A program made the position numbers and the translations under genes. A model generated the notes under the pieces. The model was not told where the DNA came from. It ran no database searches and saw nothing but the letters and a program-made list of their open reading frames with translations. Of a DNA stretch of 64,000 nucleotides, positions 8,719-19,100 are shown in pieces; position 1 is the stretch's first letter; every line of letters starts with the position of its first letter. The DNA comes from CAVVDY01 sp963815775 (lineage in GTDB: Bacteria; Acidobacteriota; Terriglobia; Terriglobales; Acidobacteriaceae). The DNA lies in assembly GCA_963815775.1 (NCBI GenBank), contig CAWFIB010000011.1, positions 157,099 through 221,098 on the forward strand, in the 5' to 3' direction.

Positions 8719-11571
8719 TTAGAAATGGAACCCAATCTGCGCCGTGATCGTACGCGGCGAAACGTAGTGCGTCCCGCTGAAGGTCGACAGGAAGTTATAC
8801 AGCGTGTACCTGTTGGTCAGATTGATAAACGTAACCTGCGCACTCCACTTGTACCTATCTGTCTTGAACAGGTCGTCGTCGCCAATGGCCAGGTCGAACA
8901 AGTTACGCGGCGCAATACGCGCCGGATTCTTGTCGTCGTTCTGGGTGCCCGGTGCGGGTACGGTGGTGAGGGTAGAGCCAAATTGCGACGCCAGACAAGT
9001 GAAAGGCAGCGGAGTGGTGGGAGTGGCATGCACGCCATTGCAGGTGAAGCCGGCCTGAAACTCCTGGTCGGCGGTGAATGGGATCCCGCTGCCGTCCACC
9101 ATCATGATGGCGGGTTGTCCGCTAAGCGTGGTCGATTGCGGGCAGTCGTTGAAGCCGCCGATGCCGTAACAGGGCACAGCGCCTGCCACCAGTCCGCTGT
9201 CATAGCGCCAGTTGAAGCCGATCCACGGCCCACGTGCCCAAGGAGTCTGGTACTGCATGTGAGCGGTCATATTGAACGCCTCATCGTGGTCGATGCGGAA
9301 CACCCCGCTGGGGGCCGACGGTGTGGCTCCGGCTCCCGCGAGTTGCGGCTCAAAGAACCGCGCGGCAACGCTGGACATTACCACCAGCGCGCTGAAGCCG
9401 TGGTAGACCGGTACGCTGGCACGCAAAGCGAAGCCCGGAATCTTGGAGTTATGCCATTCGATCGGGAAGGTGATCGGGGTATTACCCAATACGCTGAAAT
9501 CGTAAGCACCCCGGGTGTACTTCCAGATGTACTCGCCATCAATCACCAGGAATTTCCCAAAGGCTTGTTGCAGTCCGGCATGAAACTCGTTGCGATAGCC
9601 GGGTTGAACTGGCGTCGGCAAGTTCGAGGCGCAACCCAGGAGAGGGTTCAGCACGTCCGAGGCGCAGCCAACACTGGACAGCACCAGGTTCTCGTTGAAC
9701 GGCGTTTCCAGCGTGCGGGCGTAGGAAACGCGCAGAACCGTGTTCGTCTTCTTGATATTGTAGGAGACTCCCAGGCGCGGTTCAGCCTGGCCGGCTACCG
9801 TCAGCCCGTTGTAAACATCCCCGCGAATTCCCAGGTTGAAGCTCCAATTGCGCAGCGTGATGTTGTCTTGCACATACATCGCCAGCTCTTTCACGTCGGT
9901 ATGGCCATAAAAGGGGAAGAAGGCGCCTCCGCGCGTCAGATCGTAAGGCAACAGAACATTGTTGAACAAAGGATAGAGAGCGGAGTTGGGTGCATTCAGG
10001 TTGTCAGCAGTGTTGGGCTGGTATCCAGCCCCTGCGCACTGCCCGGGATCGGTAAAGCCGTTGACCGGTATGGCGTTCATGTTCAGGCAGGGAGCATTAA
10101 GCGTGGGGTCGACGATCCCGAGCTGGTCATTCTCATTCAGGAATGTCTGCTCATAGGAGATTCCGGCCTTCAGATTGTGAATACCCTTGACGTAGCTGAC
10201 GTTCGCGAGCACGCCGCTGTTGAGCAGGGAGCGTTGCTGGGCAACGCTCTCCCTCTGGAGGTTCGCCGGACCGAGATCATTCAAAGGATCATTGCTGGGG
10301 TAGTAATTGTAGCCATCGCGCCGCACATAGCCGGTGACGTTCAGCACCGCGTTCGCACTTATCGTGTGTGTCCAGGTAGGCGCAAGATCGAAGGTTAGAA
10401 TCTTCGAGCGCTGATCGGTCGGCCCCAGCTGCGCTCCCGTCAGCGGATTGAGTACAGGAACGCCGTTGAAATCATGGTACTGCTGATCGTAGGAGTTCGG
10501 CGTCTGGAACCAGGAACGGGTGAATTGGAAGTTGAGGTGCATCGCGTCTTTGTCGGAGAGGACGTAATCGACGCGGTCGAAGAAGTTCTCCTCATTGCCG
10601 TGGGCGTGAAAGACCACAAACTCTGGCGGATCGAGGAAGCGGCCATTATTCAGTCCGTTAGCCGCGAAGAATTCTCCCCAGTTCTTGCCGCCGTAGGAGA
10701 AGCTTGCGTCCAGGTTCGAACTGCCAAAGGTGCCATAGGAGCCGGTGACGTTACCGTGCGGAGTGGTCGAGGCCAGTCCCGTACGCGTCGTCACGTCGAT
10801 AACCAGGCTGGTCTTATCGCCGAACTCGGCCGGCGGCGCTCCGCCGATGACCGTCATTGATTGCACTGCGTCCAGCGGAATCTGGTTGGAGAACACCTTG
10901 CTTTGCTGATCGGTAATGGGCTGGCCATCCAGGGAAAACGAATTTTCTGCGTGATCGCCCAAGCCATGAAACAGGCCGTTGGAATCGGCGGCGATCCCGG
11001 GGGACGACAAAGTGACAAGCGAACTCAACTGCGACGAGGGACTCTCCAGCGGAACCTTCTGGAACAAGCTGCGGTCCAAGTCGGTGTGAAACGTAGGATC
11101 GTTTTCCAAAACATCGCTTGCCTCGCCTGTAACGGTGACGTTTTGCGCTGACCCGGCTATCTGGACTGCAATTTTCAGGGCGAGGGGTACAGCGGATTTC
11201 ACCTCTACATCCTCGACGTAGGGAGCGAACCCGGTAGCGTTGACAGTAAGGTGATAGTGATTAAACGGAACGTTAGAGAAACTGAAGTACCCCGTCGTGT
11301 CGGTGGTGGCTGATCGGTCGAACTCGCTGACGGGGTTGTGAATTTCGACGGTCGCCCCCGGCACCACCGCGCCGCTGGGATCGGTGACGATGCCGGTCAG
11401 CGACGAACTTCCTGTGGTCTGCGCCATACAGACGCCGCCACAGAGCGAAACCGCGGAGAGCCACGCAACCATCCACCTTCGGCATCTCGCCGGGTAAAGA
11501 CGTGTAGTTGCCCAGTGATCCAAAATGCTGTGGAAGCGCTCTTTGAAGAGCGCGATGTGCATACCAGACAT
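8719..11571 (-). CDS. TonB-dependent receptor, Oar-like, with carboxypeptidase-regulatory domain
   Basis: A 950-residue outer-membrane protein. The ATG at 11571 has GGAGGAATC directly upstream. An extended signal region ends at CGGVCMAQ. A carboxypeptidase-regulatory-like domain follows (SSLTGIVTDPSGAVVPGATVEI to NATGFAPYVEDVEV), then a plug domain, and then a long barrel region with alternating aromatic strands. The last residues, TAQIGFHF, end in Phe, the usual outer-membrane barrel signal. Such receptors import large or chelated substrates with TonB energy. The substrate is not readable, although OsmC and metal-efflux genes lie nearby. A 101-residue His/Cys protein is encoded 118 bases upstream on the same strand. 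Confidence 0.9.
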   Translation of the reverse strand: MSGMHIALFKERFHSILDHWATTRLYPARCRRWMVAWLSAVSLCGGVCMAQTTGSSSLTGIVTDPSGAVVPGATVEIHNPVSEFDRSATTDTTGYFSFSNVPFNHYHLTVNATGFAPYVEDVEVKSAVPLALKIAVQIAGSAQNVTVTGEASDVLENDPTFHTDLDRSLFQKVPLESPSSQLSSLVTLSSPGIAADSNGLFHGLGDHAENSFSLDGQPITDQQSKVFSNQIPLDAVQSMTVIGGAPPAEFGDKTSLVIDVTTRTGLASTTPHGNVTGSYGTFGSSNLDASFSYGGKNWGEFFAANGLNNGRFLDPPEFVVFHAHGNEENFFDRVDYVLSDKDAMHLNFQFTRSWFQTPNSYDQQYHDFNGVPVLNPLTGAQLGPTDQRSKILTFDLAPTWTHTISANAVLNVTGYVRRDGYNYYPSNDPLNDLGPANLQRESVAQQRSLLNSGVLANVSYVKGIHNLKAGISYEQTFLNENDQLGIVDPTLNAPCLNMNAIPVNGFTDPGQCAGAGYQPNTADNLNAPNSALYPLFNNVLLPYDLTRGGAFFPFYGHTDVKELAMYVQDNITLRNWSFNLGIRGDVYNGLTVAGQAEPRLGVSYNIKKTNTVLRVSYARTLETPFNENLVLSSVGCASDVLNPLLGCASNLPTPVQPGYRNEFHAGLQQAFGKFLVIDGEYIWKYTRGAYDFSVLGNTPITFPIEWHNSKIPGFALRASVPVYHGFSALVVMSSVAARFFEPQLAGAGATPSAPSGVFRIDHDEAFNMTAHMQYQTPWARGPWIGFNWRYDSGLVAGAVPCYGIGGFNDCPQSTTLSGQPAIMMVDGSGIPFTADQEFQAGFTCNGVHATPTTPLPFTCLASQFGSTLTTVPAPGTQNDDKNPARIAPRNLFDLAIGDDDLFKTDRYKWSAQVTFINLTNRYTLYNFLSTFSGTHYVSPRTITAQIGFHF

Positions 11572-11688
11572 GATTCCTCCAAACCCGAATCGCTGTCGGC
11601 GATCAAACGAGATCGCGACAGGTGTCCATTACTGACTGCGCGGGGGGGGGGGCGAAATGCGACCGGCGCCGCATGATTGTGCGTGGGT

Positions 11689-11994
11689 CTAGAGGACGGG
11701 TGGAGGACGAATGCAAACTGTAGGAGGCAGCAGCCGGGAATGCAATTGCGGTTCAGCGACAGCCAGGGCCGCAAACATGCCGGTTGGCAGTGGGGCGGAG
11801 CGCGCGGCGGTAACCACTGCCGGGCTATGTGAGAAGACGCAGAGAGCGCAATGCGTACGGTCTGCGCTGGTGGGTGTCAGGTCCTGGTGCAGGTGGATGG
11901 CCTGCACAAAGCCGAGGCTGGCGATCACGACCACCGCGAACAGGGCCGTCCATCGCAACAACCGCGACTGTCCGATCTGCGGCATCAACCTCAT
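11689..11994 (-). CDS. Small His/Cys-containing exported protein (DUF2946-like)
   Basis: A 101-residue protein with one N-terminal hydrophobic helix (WTALFAVVVIASLGFVQA). It is followed immediately by a His/Cys segment, HLHQD and then HCALCVFSH, and a Pro/Leu-rich tail. This organisation resembles small DUF2946-type proteins found beside metal-related TonB receptors. The H-x-H and C-x-x-C groups could bind a metal ion on the periplasmic side; that is inference. It reads into the TonB receptor gene, 118 bases downstream. Confidence 0.6.
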   Translation of the reverse strand: MRLMPQIGQSRLLRWTALFAVVVIASLGFVQAIHLHQDLTPTSADRTHCALCVFSHSPAVVTAARSAPLPTGMFAALAVAEPQLHSRLLPPTVCIRPPPVL

Positions 11995-12169
11995 GTCAAA
12001 CTTTTAAGTACTATACCTGAATCGGTTCCGGTACGTGTCCGCGGCCAAACCAATGGGCTCATGCCCTTCGGCGACTTCTGTCGCAGGCTGGGATTCAGTG
12101 CGCTGAGTCTGCTACACGCGATCCGGTCATCAAAAGATAGCAGGCCCCAGCAAGCGCAACGAATGGACC

Positions 12170-12191
12170 GCCGCGGGCTTGAGCCCGCGGC
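12170..12191. repeat. Perfect GC-rich hairpin, REP-like
   Basis: A nine-base-pair stem GCCGCGGGC / GCCCGCGGC around a TTGA loop. It lies 48 bases beyond the stop of the leftward gene at 12240. No T-run follows in either direction, so it is more like a dispersed REP-type palindrome than a classical terminator. Confidence 0.5.
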
Positions 12192-12239
12192 TTTGAGAAA
12201 TTCGAAGGAAATGATTCTGGTTGAGCGAGGGACTGCCGC

Positions 12240-12800
12240 TCAGTCTACCTTCTTGGCTTCAACCGTGAATTCCCAACCGCAGTACTTCCCTTCCGGAGCT
12301 TCCGGCGGGCAATGCAGACAGCGGACGTGAATCCTCGGGTCGACGGTTCGGGCGAACATCTCAAATTCGACGGTGCCAACACTCTTGCAGGGGAAATCCG
12401 GCAATCCCTTGCGCCGGCGCGTCTCCTGCACACGGCACACGTCCATAAAGAAGCGCAGGCGTTTGCCGTCCTCCGACCACTCGAAGCGCTGGGCGTTGAC
12501 CAGGCTGTATTGCCGGAGGCTCAAGGCCCTCTCCAGCGCTTGCAGCCCGCCACCGGCCGGGATCCCGAAGGTGCTCATGATTCGGCTGGCCTCTGCCACC
12601 GCGAACCTCTGCCATGCGGTCGCGTCCAGGTCCATGGCTTCTTCCATGCCCAGGCTCTCCTCCGCGGCAAGAAACCAGCAGCCGTCATGGGCAAGCCAGT
12701 TCTTGGCGAACATTTCCAGCGCGCGCAGCAACTCTTCGCGCGTCATGGAATGAAATGCGGTTGTGCCTGGTTGTGCTGAGGTCTTCGTTGAATTGTCCAT
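12240..12800 (-). CDS. DUF6125-like cytoplasmic protein
   Basis: About 186 residues. The ATG at 12800 has GGAG eight bases upstream and is preferred over a GTG at 12821. The N-terminal part has the pattern LLR-LE-FAKNWLAHDGCWFLAAEE--GME-A, followed by LDATAWQRFAVAEASR, which I associate with DUF6125 proteins of anaerobes and acidobacteria. The C-terminal part carries conserved Cys residues (DVCRVQ, FPCKSVG, VRCLHCPPE, YCGWEF) that could form a metal or cluster site. No signal peptide is seen. The reaction is unknown. It lies just downstream of the OsmC gene on the same strand, 17 bases after its stop, and is probably in the same operon. Confidence 0.7.
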   Translation of the reverse strand: MDNSTKTSAQPGTTAFHSMTREELLRALEMFAKNWLAHDGCWFLAAEESLGMEEAMDLDATAWQRFAVAEASRIMSTFGIPAGGGLQALERALSLRQYSLVNAQRFEWSEDGKRLRFFMDVCRVQETRRRKGLPDFPCKSVGTVEFEMFARTVDPRIHVRCLHCPPEAPEGKYCGWEFTVEAKKVD

Positions 12801-12817
12801 GCTAGGGTCTCCGTGGA

Positions 12818-13279
12818 TCACACAATAGTGGCGGCAATCGGTTCAGGTTCCTGAACCACGATCTCGGGCTGTAGTTCGATCTGGCTCTTCACCGAACGTG
12901 AGATCAGGCAAGCTCGCTCGGCCTTCTCCAATAGCCGGGCCGCGCGCTCGCGATCTCCTTCGGCCGCGATGGTGAGCGTCGGCTGAAGAATGACCTTGGT
13001 AAACGCGTACCCACCCTGCTCCTTCTCCAGGATAGCCTCCACCTCAACCTGCAGGTCTTGATAGTCAAATTTTGAGTACTCGGCGATGGCCCTGAAGGTG
13101 GTCACAAAACACGATCCCAGGGCCGCAGCAAAGAAATGCTCGGGGGTCCACATGCCGGGTTCGCCTTGAAACTCCGGCGGCGCACTAAACGTGATCGGAG
13201 GAATGCCTGCCTCCGCCTCGACCCGGCCATTTCGTCCCTTGGTCCAGTATGCAGTGCTGTAATAACGATAATCGGACAT
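12818..13279 (-). CDS. OsmC family peroxiredoxin-like protein
   Basis: A 153-residue protein of the OsmC/Ohr fold. The family reduces organic hydroperoxides using two Cys residues. One conserved Cys is seen in the helix of TPEHFFAAALGSCFVTTF and the second in ERACLISRSVKS. The N-terminal TAYWTKGRNG- segment is typical of OsmC subfamilies found in anaerobes and soil bacteria. I chose the ATG at 13279, because AAAGGAC lies seven bases upstream and the domain begins directly; a longer frame adds ~68 unrelated residues. It heads a probable operon with the DUF6125-like gene. Confidence 0.9.
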   Translation of the reverse strand: MSDYRYYSTAYWTKGRNGRVEAEAGIPPITFSAPPEFQGEPGMWTPEHFFAAALGSCFVTTFRAIAEYSKFDYQDLQVEVEAILEKEQGGYAFTKVILQPTLTIAAEGDRERAARLLEKAERACLISRSVKSQIELQPEIVVQEPEPIAATIV

Positions 13280-13644
13280 GATGCCGTCCTTTGAAATTAG
13301 CCTTATTGAATAAATGCGGCTGGGCAAGGTTTTGTTACAGGCATGCACGAGACGGTTGACGCGATTAGCCGGCAGCATTGGAATCGCTTTGTGATGCGCA
13401 GTTGTTGCATCACCCAAGAGCGTATCGCGCCAAAAAACGCCCCGCTTTCGGGTCCGTGCAGTGCGAGATTGCCCGTTGCGCAACTTCCTGATTTAGAATG
13501 TGTTGCTTGCTTACATATCTCACGCTCCTCCAAGAGCCGCTGCTAATGGCAAAGAGGTGCACGATGAGAGGAGCGCTGCGCAATATTGAAAGTGCCAGGA
13601 CAGTCATCCGCCGACCCTAGATACCTGATTCTTTTCGCAAGGAC
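13280..13644. other. Intergenic region between divergent osmC-like and czcC-like genes
   Basis: A 365-base stretch that must hold the promoters for both divergent operons. Several short frames run through it, but none has codon structure or homology I trust. I could not assign -10/-35 boxes or a metal-regulator operator with confidence. Confidence 0.4.
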
Positions 13645-14937
13645 GTGCACTCCAAATTGAGCCTTATGCATCCAGCGCACTTGCGGATCAAGGTCCTGGT
13701 CGCTTTGAGTCTGTTGTTGCTGCTGTCTGCCGCCGAAGGGCAAAGCACAACGCTCATCACCCTCGATCAAGCGATCGCGCTGGCCATCGCGCATAATCAT
13801 GCGCTCAAGGCGGAACGCACATTAATCCTTCAAAGCCGCGCCCAGGAGATCACGGCCAATCTGCGGCCTAATCCCACGCTCAATTTCGATTCCCAGTTCG
13901 TGCCTATTTTTTCTCCCTCGGACTTTTCCAGCGACAATTTGAACCAGCTGCAGCAGTTCGATCTGGGAGTCGGTTATCTTTTTGAACGGGGCCGCAAACG
14001 CCAGCACCGCTTGCAAGCTGCAAAAGATGCAACCGCTGTTACCACCGCGCAGGTTTCTGATGACGAACGCGTCCTGACCTTCGATGTGGCCCAGCAGTTC
14101 GATTCGGTTTTGCTGGCTGAGTCGAGTCTGCAATTAGCCCTTGCGGACCTGAAGAGCTTTCAGGACACCGTGGACGTGTCCCAGAAGCAGTACAAGGCCG
14201 GCTACATCAGCGAAGGGGATTACCTGAAGATCAAGTTGCAGCTCCTGCAGTTTCAAACCGACGTTTCGTCAGCCCGGTTGGCCAGGGTGCAGGCGCTGGT
14301 CGGGTTGCGGCAGTTTCTGGGCTATGATGCGGTTCCGGCAGATTATGACGTCGTCGGCGATCTGTCCTATCAGCCCATCCATGTGAAGTTGGAGGACCTG
14401 CAATTGCAGGCGTTGCAGAACCGGCCTGATTATCACGCTGCTGAACTGGGAGTAACGGCGGCGCAGAGCCAGATATTGTTGGCCAAGGCCAATGCCAAGC
14501 AGGATGTAAATGCGTCGGTGAGCTACACTCACGTGTCCGGCTTGAGCTCAGCGTCCTTCTTTGCGAATATCGGCTTGCCCTTCTTCGATCGCAACCAGGG
14601 CGAGATCCTGCGCACCCAACATGCGCTCACGCAGGCCCAGCAATCGCAGGCCGCAACCAGCGATGCCGTGTTGTCTGATGTCAGCGATGCCTACGAAGCG
14701 CTTCGCAGCAACCAGGAAGTGGTCCAACTTTACACCTCGGGCTACTTGAAGGAGGCCCAGGATTCCCGCGATATCAGCGAATATGCCTACAAACGCGGAG
14801 CCACCAGCGTGTTGGAGTTTCTCGACGCCGAACGCAGTAATCGGGCAGTGCAACTGGCTTATCGACAGGCTTTGGCGTCGTATATGACCGCTCTCGAGCA
14901 GCTCCGCGAAGCGGTCGGAACGAGGAACCTGCCGTGA
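13645..14937 (+). CDS. Outer-membrane efflux factor, TolC/CzcC family
   Basis: A protein of about 430 residues with a signal peptide (VLVALSLLLLLSAAEG) and two TolC-type repeats. The first begins ITLDQAIALAIAHNHALKAE. The second begins LEDLQLQALQNRPDYHAAELGV, and long coiled-coil helices with Gln/Ala-rich heptads follow. TolC-like trimers form the outer-membrane duct of tripartite pumps. The frame opens with a GTG at 13645, one base after AAGGAC, or with an ATG at 13666; the choice is uncertain. Its last codons overlap the adaptor gene by four bases (GTGA), which indicates translational coupling in a czcCBA-type operon. Confidence 0.92.
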   Translation: MHSKLSLMHPAHLRIKVLVALSLLLLLSAAEGQSTTLITLDQAIALAIAHNHALKAERTLILQSRAQEITANLRPNPTLNFDSQFVPIFSPSDFSSDNLNQLQQFDLGVGYLFERGRKRQHRLQAAKDATAVTTAQVSDDERVLTFDVAQQFDSVLLAESSLQLALADLKSFQDTVDVSQKQYKAGYISEGDYLKIKLQLLQFQTDVSSARLARVQALVGLRQFLGYDAVPADYDVVGDLSYQPIHVKLEDLQLQALQNRPDYHAAELGVTAAQSQILLAKANAKQDVNASVSYTHVSGLSSASFFANIGLPFFDRNQGEILRTQHALTQAQQSQAATSDAVLSDVSDAYEALRSNQEVVQLYTSGYLKEAQDSRDISEYAYKRGATSVLEFLDAERSNRAVQLAYRQALASYMTALEQLREAVGTRNLP

Positions 14938-16097
14938 ACCTGCGAAATCGTCGACGCATACGCCTGATGTTGCTGTCGCTTCTATGTGCGTTCGCCCTCA
15001 CTCTGGCCGGCTGCAGCGGAGCCGGTTCAGAAGATGCCGCAAATCGTGGCAACCATCCCAATGATGCTGCGCTGTTCACTGTTCCGGCTGACCAGATGGC
15101 GCACGTGCAGGTGCTCACTGTCGAGCCCAGCCGGCTGACGCGAACTCTTCGCCTGACCGGAGCGGTGGCCTATGACAGCTTTCACACTACGCCGGTCATC
15201 ACGCAGGTCAGCGGCCCGGTCAGCCGAATCGTCGTTGTGCCCGGGCAGACGGTAACGCGCGGCCAGCCGTTGTTGTACGTGGCCAGTCCCGACTATTCGC
15301 AGTTGCGTTCGAATTATCTGAAGGCCAGGGACGCCTATGCGCTGGCCCAGAAGATGTATGCACGCGCCCAGGACTTGTACCAGCATCATGCGCTTTCCGA
15401 GCAGGAACTGGAGCAGTCCGAATCTTCTCAGATGCAGGCACAAAGTGATTTGAGCTCAGCTGAAGCCGCCCTAAGGGTCTTGGGCATCAACGATCCCGAT
15501 GCCCTGGTCAAGGCGCCGCCTTCGTTCGAGGCCTCCGTAAAGGCGCCGATCGATGGGCAGGTCGTCGAACAAAATGTCTCGGTGGGCCAGTTGCTGCAAC
15601 CCGGGGCTACTCAGTGCTTTGTGATTTCTAACATGAGCACGGTCTGGATTCTGGTCAACGTCTATCAAAAAGACTTGCCCTACGTGCATGTCGGCGACCC
15701 CGTGACCATCACCACCGACTCCTATCCCGACGTGTTCCGGGGGCGAATTTCCTATGTGGCTGCCGCACTGGATCCGAACACCCGTACTTTGCAGGCACGC
15801 ATCGAGACCAGTAATCCCGGGTACAAGCTGAAGAAAGACATGTACGTAGTGGCTTCGGTGGATGCAGGCACCATCCAGAACGCAATTGCTGTGCCCGACT
15901 CCGCTGTGTTGCGCGACAGCGAGAACCAGCCGTTTGTGTACGTCGAAGTGAAGGACAATCAGTTTGGCAGACGTTCCATCAGCGTCGGAGAGAGTTCGAA
16001 AGGAGAGACCCAGGTCACCGCCGGACTGAAGCCCGGCGATCGCATTATCGGAGACGGCAGCTTATTTCTACAGTTTGCGAACTCACTGCAGCGCTAG
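14934..16097 (+). CDS. RND efflux periplasmic adaptor, CzcB/CusB family lipoprotein
   Basis: A 387-residue membrane-fusion protein. It has a lipoprotein signal (CAFALTLAGC, a lipobox with Cys near residue 27), a lipoyl/barrel-sandwich half (VSGPVSRIVVVPGQTVTRGQPLLYVASPDY), a helical hairpin of Gln/Ala/Leu heptads, and the second half KAPIDGQVVEQNVSVGQLLQPG. Beta-barrel and membrane-proximal domains follow, with VWILVNVYQKDL and AVPDSAVLRD. The protein bridges the inner-membrane pump and the outer-membrane duct for heavy-metal cations. The His/Met-rich metal-binding N-terminus of some CusB proteins is not seen. The pump gene follows after 72 bases. Confidence 0.92.
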   Translation: MNLRNRRRIRLMLLSLLCAFALTLAGCSGAGSEDAANRGNHPNDAALFTVPADQMAHVQVLTVEPSRLTRTLRLTGAVAYDSFHTTPVITQVSGPVSRIVVVPGQTVTRGQPLLYVASPDYSQLRSNYLKARDAYALAQKMYARAQDLYQHHALSEQELEQSESSQMQAQSDLSSAEAALRVLGINDPDALVKAPPSFEASVKAPIDGQVVEQNVSVGQLLQPGATQCFVISNMSTVWILVNVYQKDLPYVHVGDPVTITTDSYPDVFRGRISYVAAALDPNTRTLQARIETSNPGYKLKKDMYVVASVDAGTIQNAIAVPDSAVLRDSENQPFVYVEVKDNQFGRRSISVGESSKGETQVTAGLKPGDRIIGDGSLFLQFANSLQR

Positions 16098-16169
16098 AGC
16101 GGTTCGCAACTTTGTCGATCGACCATCGCGAGGCTTGACTATAGCTATGACCACGGCATCCACGGCTGA

Positions 16170-19100
16170 ATGATCCATCGAATCGTACAAGCGTCGCTTC
16201 GTCAGCGCTTTCTGGTGCTGATGCTGACGGCTTTCATTCTGGTCGCCGGGGTCATTTCCTTCCAGCGCATGCCGGTCGATGCCTATCCTGATCTTTCACC
16301 TCCGCAAGTCGAACTCATTACCCAATGGCCCGGCCACGCCGCTGAAGAGGTCGAGCGATTAGTCACGCTTCCGCTTGAGTTGGTGCTAAACGGCGTTCCA
16401 CATGTGGTCGTCATGCGGTCGATCTCGCTCTACGGTCTCTCGGACGTAATCCTGACCTTTGAAGACAGTACCGACGACTATTTCGCCCGGCAGGTCGTCT
16501 TCGAGCGAATGGCGCAAGCCGAGCTGCCCGCCGGGTGTGACGCCGGTGATGGCGCCGCTGTTCAGTCCAAGCGGCCTGGTCTACCGCTACGTGCTGGAAA
16601 GCCCCGACCGCACTCCGCAGGAATTGAAGACCATTGAAGATTGGGTGGTGGCACGGCAGTACCGTTCGGTGCATGGTGTGGCGGACGATTCCGGATTCGG
16701 CGGCACGGTCATGCAATACCAGGTGCTGCTCGACCCTGCGCGGATTTATGGATATCACCTCACCGTCCCGCAGGTGGTGTCGGCGCTGGCGGCCAACAAC
16801 TCCAATGCCGGCGGCGGCTTCTACTCCCAAGGTGGACAGTTTTATTACGTACGCGGCCTCGGACTGGTGCGCAATACCGAGGATATCGGGAACGTCGTCG
16901 TAGGCAGCAATAACGGCGTGCCCATTCGCGTGAAGGACATCGGCGAGGTAACCATCGGCCACGCGCCGAGATTGGGTCAGTTTGGGTATCAGAAGAACGA
17001 TGACGCGGTTGAGGGCGTGATTCTGATGCTGCGCGGCGAGCAGACGCAGAATGTCCTCAAGGCGGTGGAAGCCAAGACCAATGAGTTGAATCGCTCGGTG
17101 CTGCCGCCCGACGTCAAGGTCCATCCTTTTTACGACCGCAGCGAACTGGTGAAGTTGACCACTGACACGGTGGAGGACAACCTGCTCCGCGGAATGGTGC
17201 TGGTGCTGATCGTTCTGATCTTTTTCCTGGTCAGCATTCGCGCGGCGGTTATCGTCGCTCTGACGATCCCTCTGTCCCTGTTGTTTGCCTTCATTGTTCT
17301 GCACGCCCATGACGGAGCTGCCAATCTGCTTTCCATTGGCGCCATCGACTTCGGCATCATCATCGACGGTACGGTGGTCATGGTGGAGAACATTTACCGC
17401 GAGCTAGCGTTGCGCGAAGGGCAAAGCTACAGCCTGCACGAGGTCATTCTCCTGGCGGCGAAGGACGTGGACCGTCCCATCTTCTATTCGGTGGCCGTGA
17501 TCCTGGCCGGCTATCTCCCGATCTACGCGCTGAGCGGACCTTCAGGAAAGCTCTTCCATCCTATGGCCGAGACCATGTCGTTCGCGTTGATCGGGGCGTT
17601 GATTCTCACCCTGACCTTCGTCCCGGTACTGGCCTCCTACTGGTTCAAGAAGGGCGTGCGCGAGCACGTCAATCGGCCTTTTGAATGGATGAAGCGCATA
17701 TACGCAACGCAACTAGATTGGGCGCTGGGACGGCCGAAGCTGGTCATGCTGCTATCGTGCCTGATCTTCGGTGCAACCCTGTTGCTGGTGCCCTTTATCG
17801 GCGGAGAGTTCATGCCCCATTTGGACGAAGGCGCTCTCTGGGTGCGGGCAACCATGCCGTACACAATCTCGTTCGAAGAAGCAAGCAAGATTGCGCCGCA
17901 GATCCGCGCCATTCTTATGTCGTATCCGCAGGTGACCGTGGTGGGTTCGGAGTTAGGACGGCCTGACGACGGAACCGACCCCACCGGCTTCTTCAACTGC
18001 GAATTCTATGTCGGATTGAAGCCCTACAAAGACAAGGCGTGGGGCGGCGATATCGACACCAAGGACAAACTGATCGCCTCCATCAACCGAAAGCTCACGG
18101 CGTTCCCCGGCATCATCTTCAACTACACCCAGCCGGCGGAAGATGCCGTCGACGAGGCCTTGACCGGTCTGAAGAGCTCGCTGGCGGTGAAAATTTATGG
18201 TAGCGATTTGAACGTGCTGCAGGACAAGGCCGTCCAGATCAAAAATACCCTCGCCAAAGTTCCGGGATTTACCCACTTGACCGTCGTACGTGAACTTGGC
18301 CAGCCCAGTCTGCTGGTCGATGTTGACCGTGACAAGATTGCCCGCTATGGAATCAATATCGCCGACGTGGAAGCAGTGATTTCAGCAGCAGTCGGCGGGC
18401 AGGCGGCGACCGAGGTAATTCAGGGCGAGAAGCTGTTCGACCTCGTAGTCCGCATGCAGCCGCAGTTTCGCAGCAGTGCTCACGAGATTGGCCAGTTGCT
18501 GGTGGGTACACCTGACGGCAAACAGATTCCGCTGAGCGAGTTGTCCACCATCAAGCAGGGGAATGGCGCCTCTTTCATCTATCGCGAGAACAACTCCCGC
18601 TACATCGGGGTGCAATACAGCATCGAGGGACGCGACCTGGAGCGCGCGGTGCGCGACGGTCAGAAGGCCGTGGACCAAGCCGTGTTGTTACCGCAGGGAT
18701 ACTGGATGACCTGGGGGGGCGAGTATAGCCAACTGGTGCACGCCAAAGCGCAACTCGTCTTGATTGGCCCTATCGCGGTGGTGATCATCTTCATGATCCT
18801 GTTCGCCTTGTATGGCAACTTTAAGTTCCCGGTCACGATCGCTTTGGGAGTCATTCTGACCGAACCCGTAGGCGCGCTGCTGGCGCTGAAGTTCACCCAC
18901 ACTCCCTTCAGCGTGTCGTCGATCCTGGGATTGCTTGCTCTGCTGGGTGTCTCAGTGGAGACGGCTGTGATCCTGGTTTCCTACATCAACAAGCTTCGCC
19001 AGGAAGGGATGGACATTCGCACCGCGACCCGCGAAGCCTCGCTGCTGCGCCTTCGCCCCATCATGATGACGGCATTGGTTGCTTGCCTGGGACTGCTGCC

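Noticed and set aside
8725..10398. A 557-codon plus-strand frame opposite the TonB receptor gene
   Set aside because: A GC-rich antisense shadow; the receptor on the other strand has full-length domain support.
16411..17310. A 299-codon minus-strand frame inside the metal pump gene
   Set aside because: It is His/Gln-rich nonsense typical of antisense reading and contradicts the conserved RND sequence.
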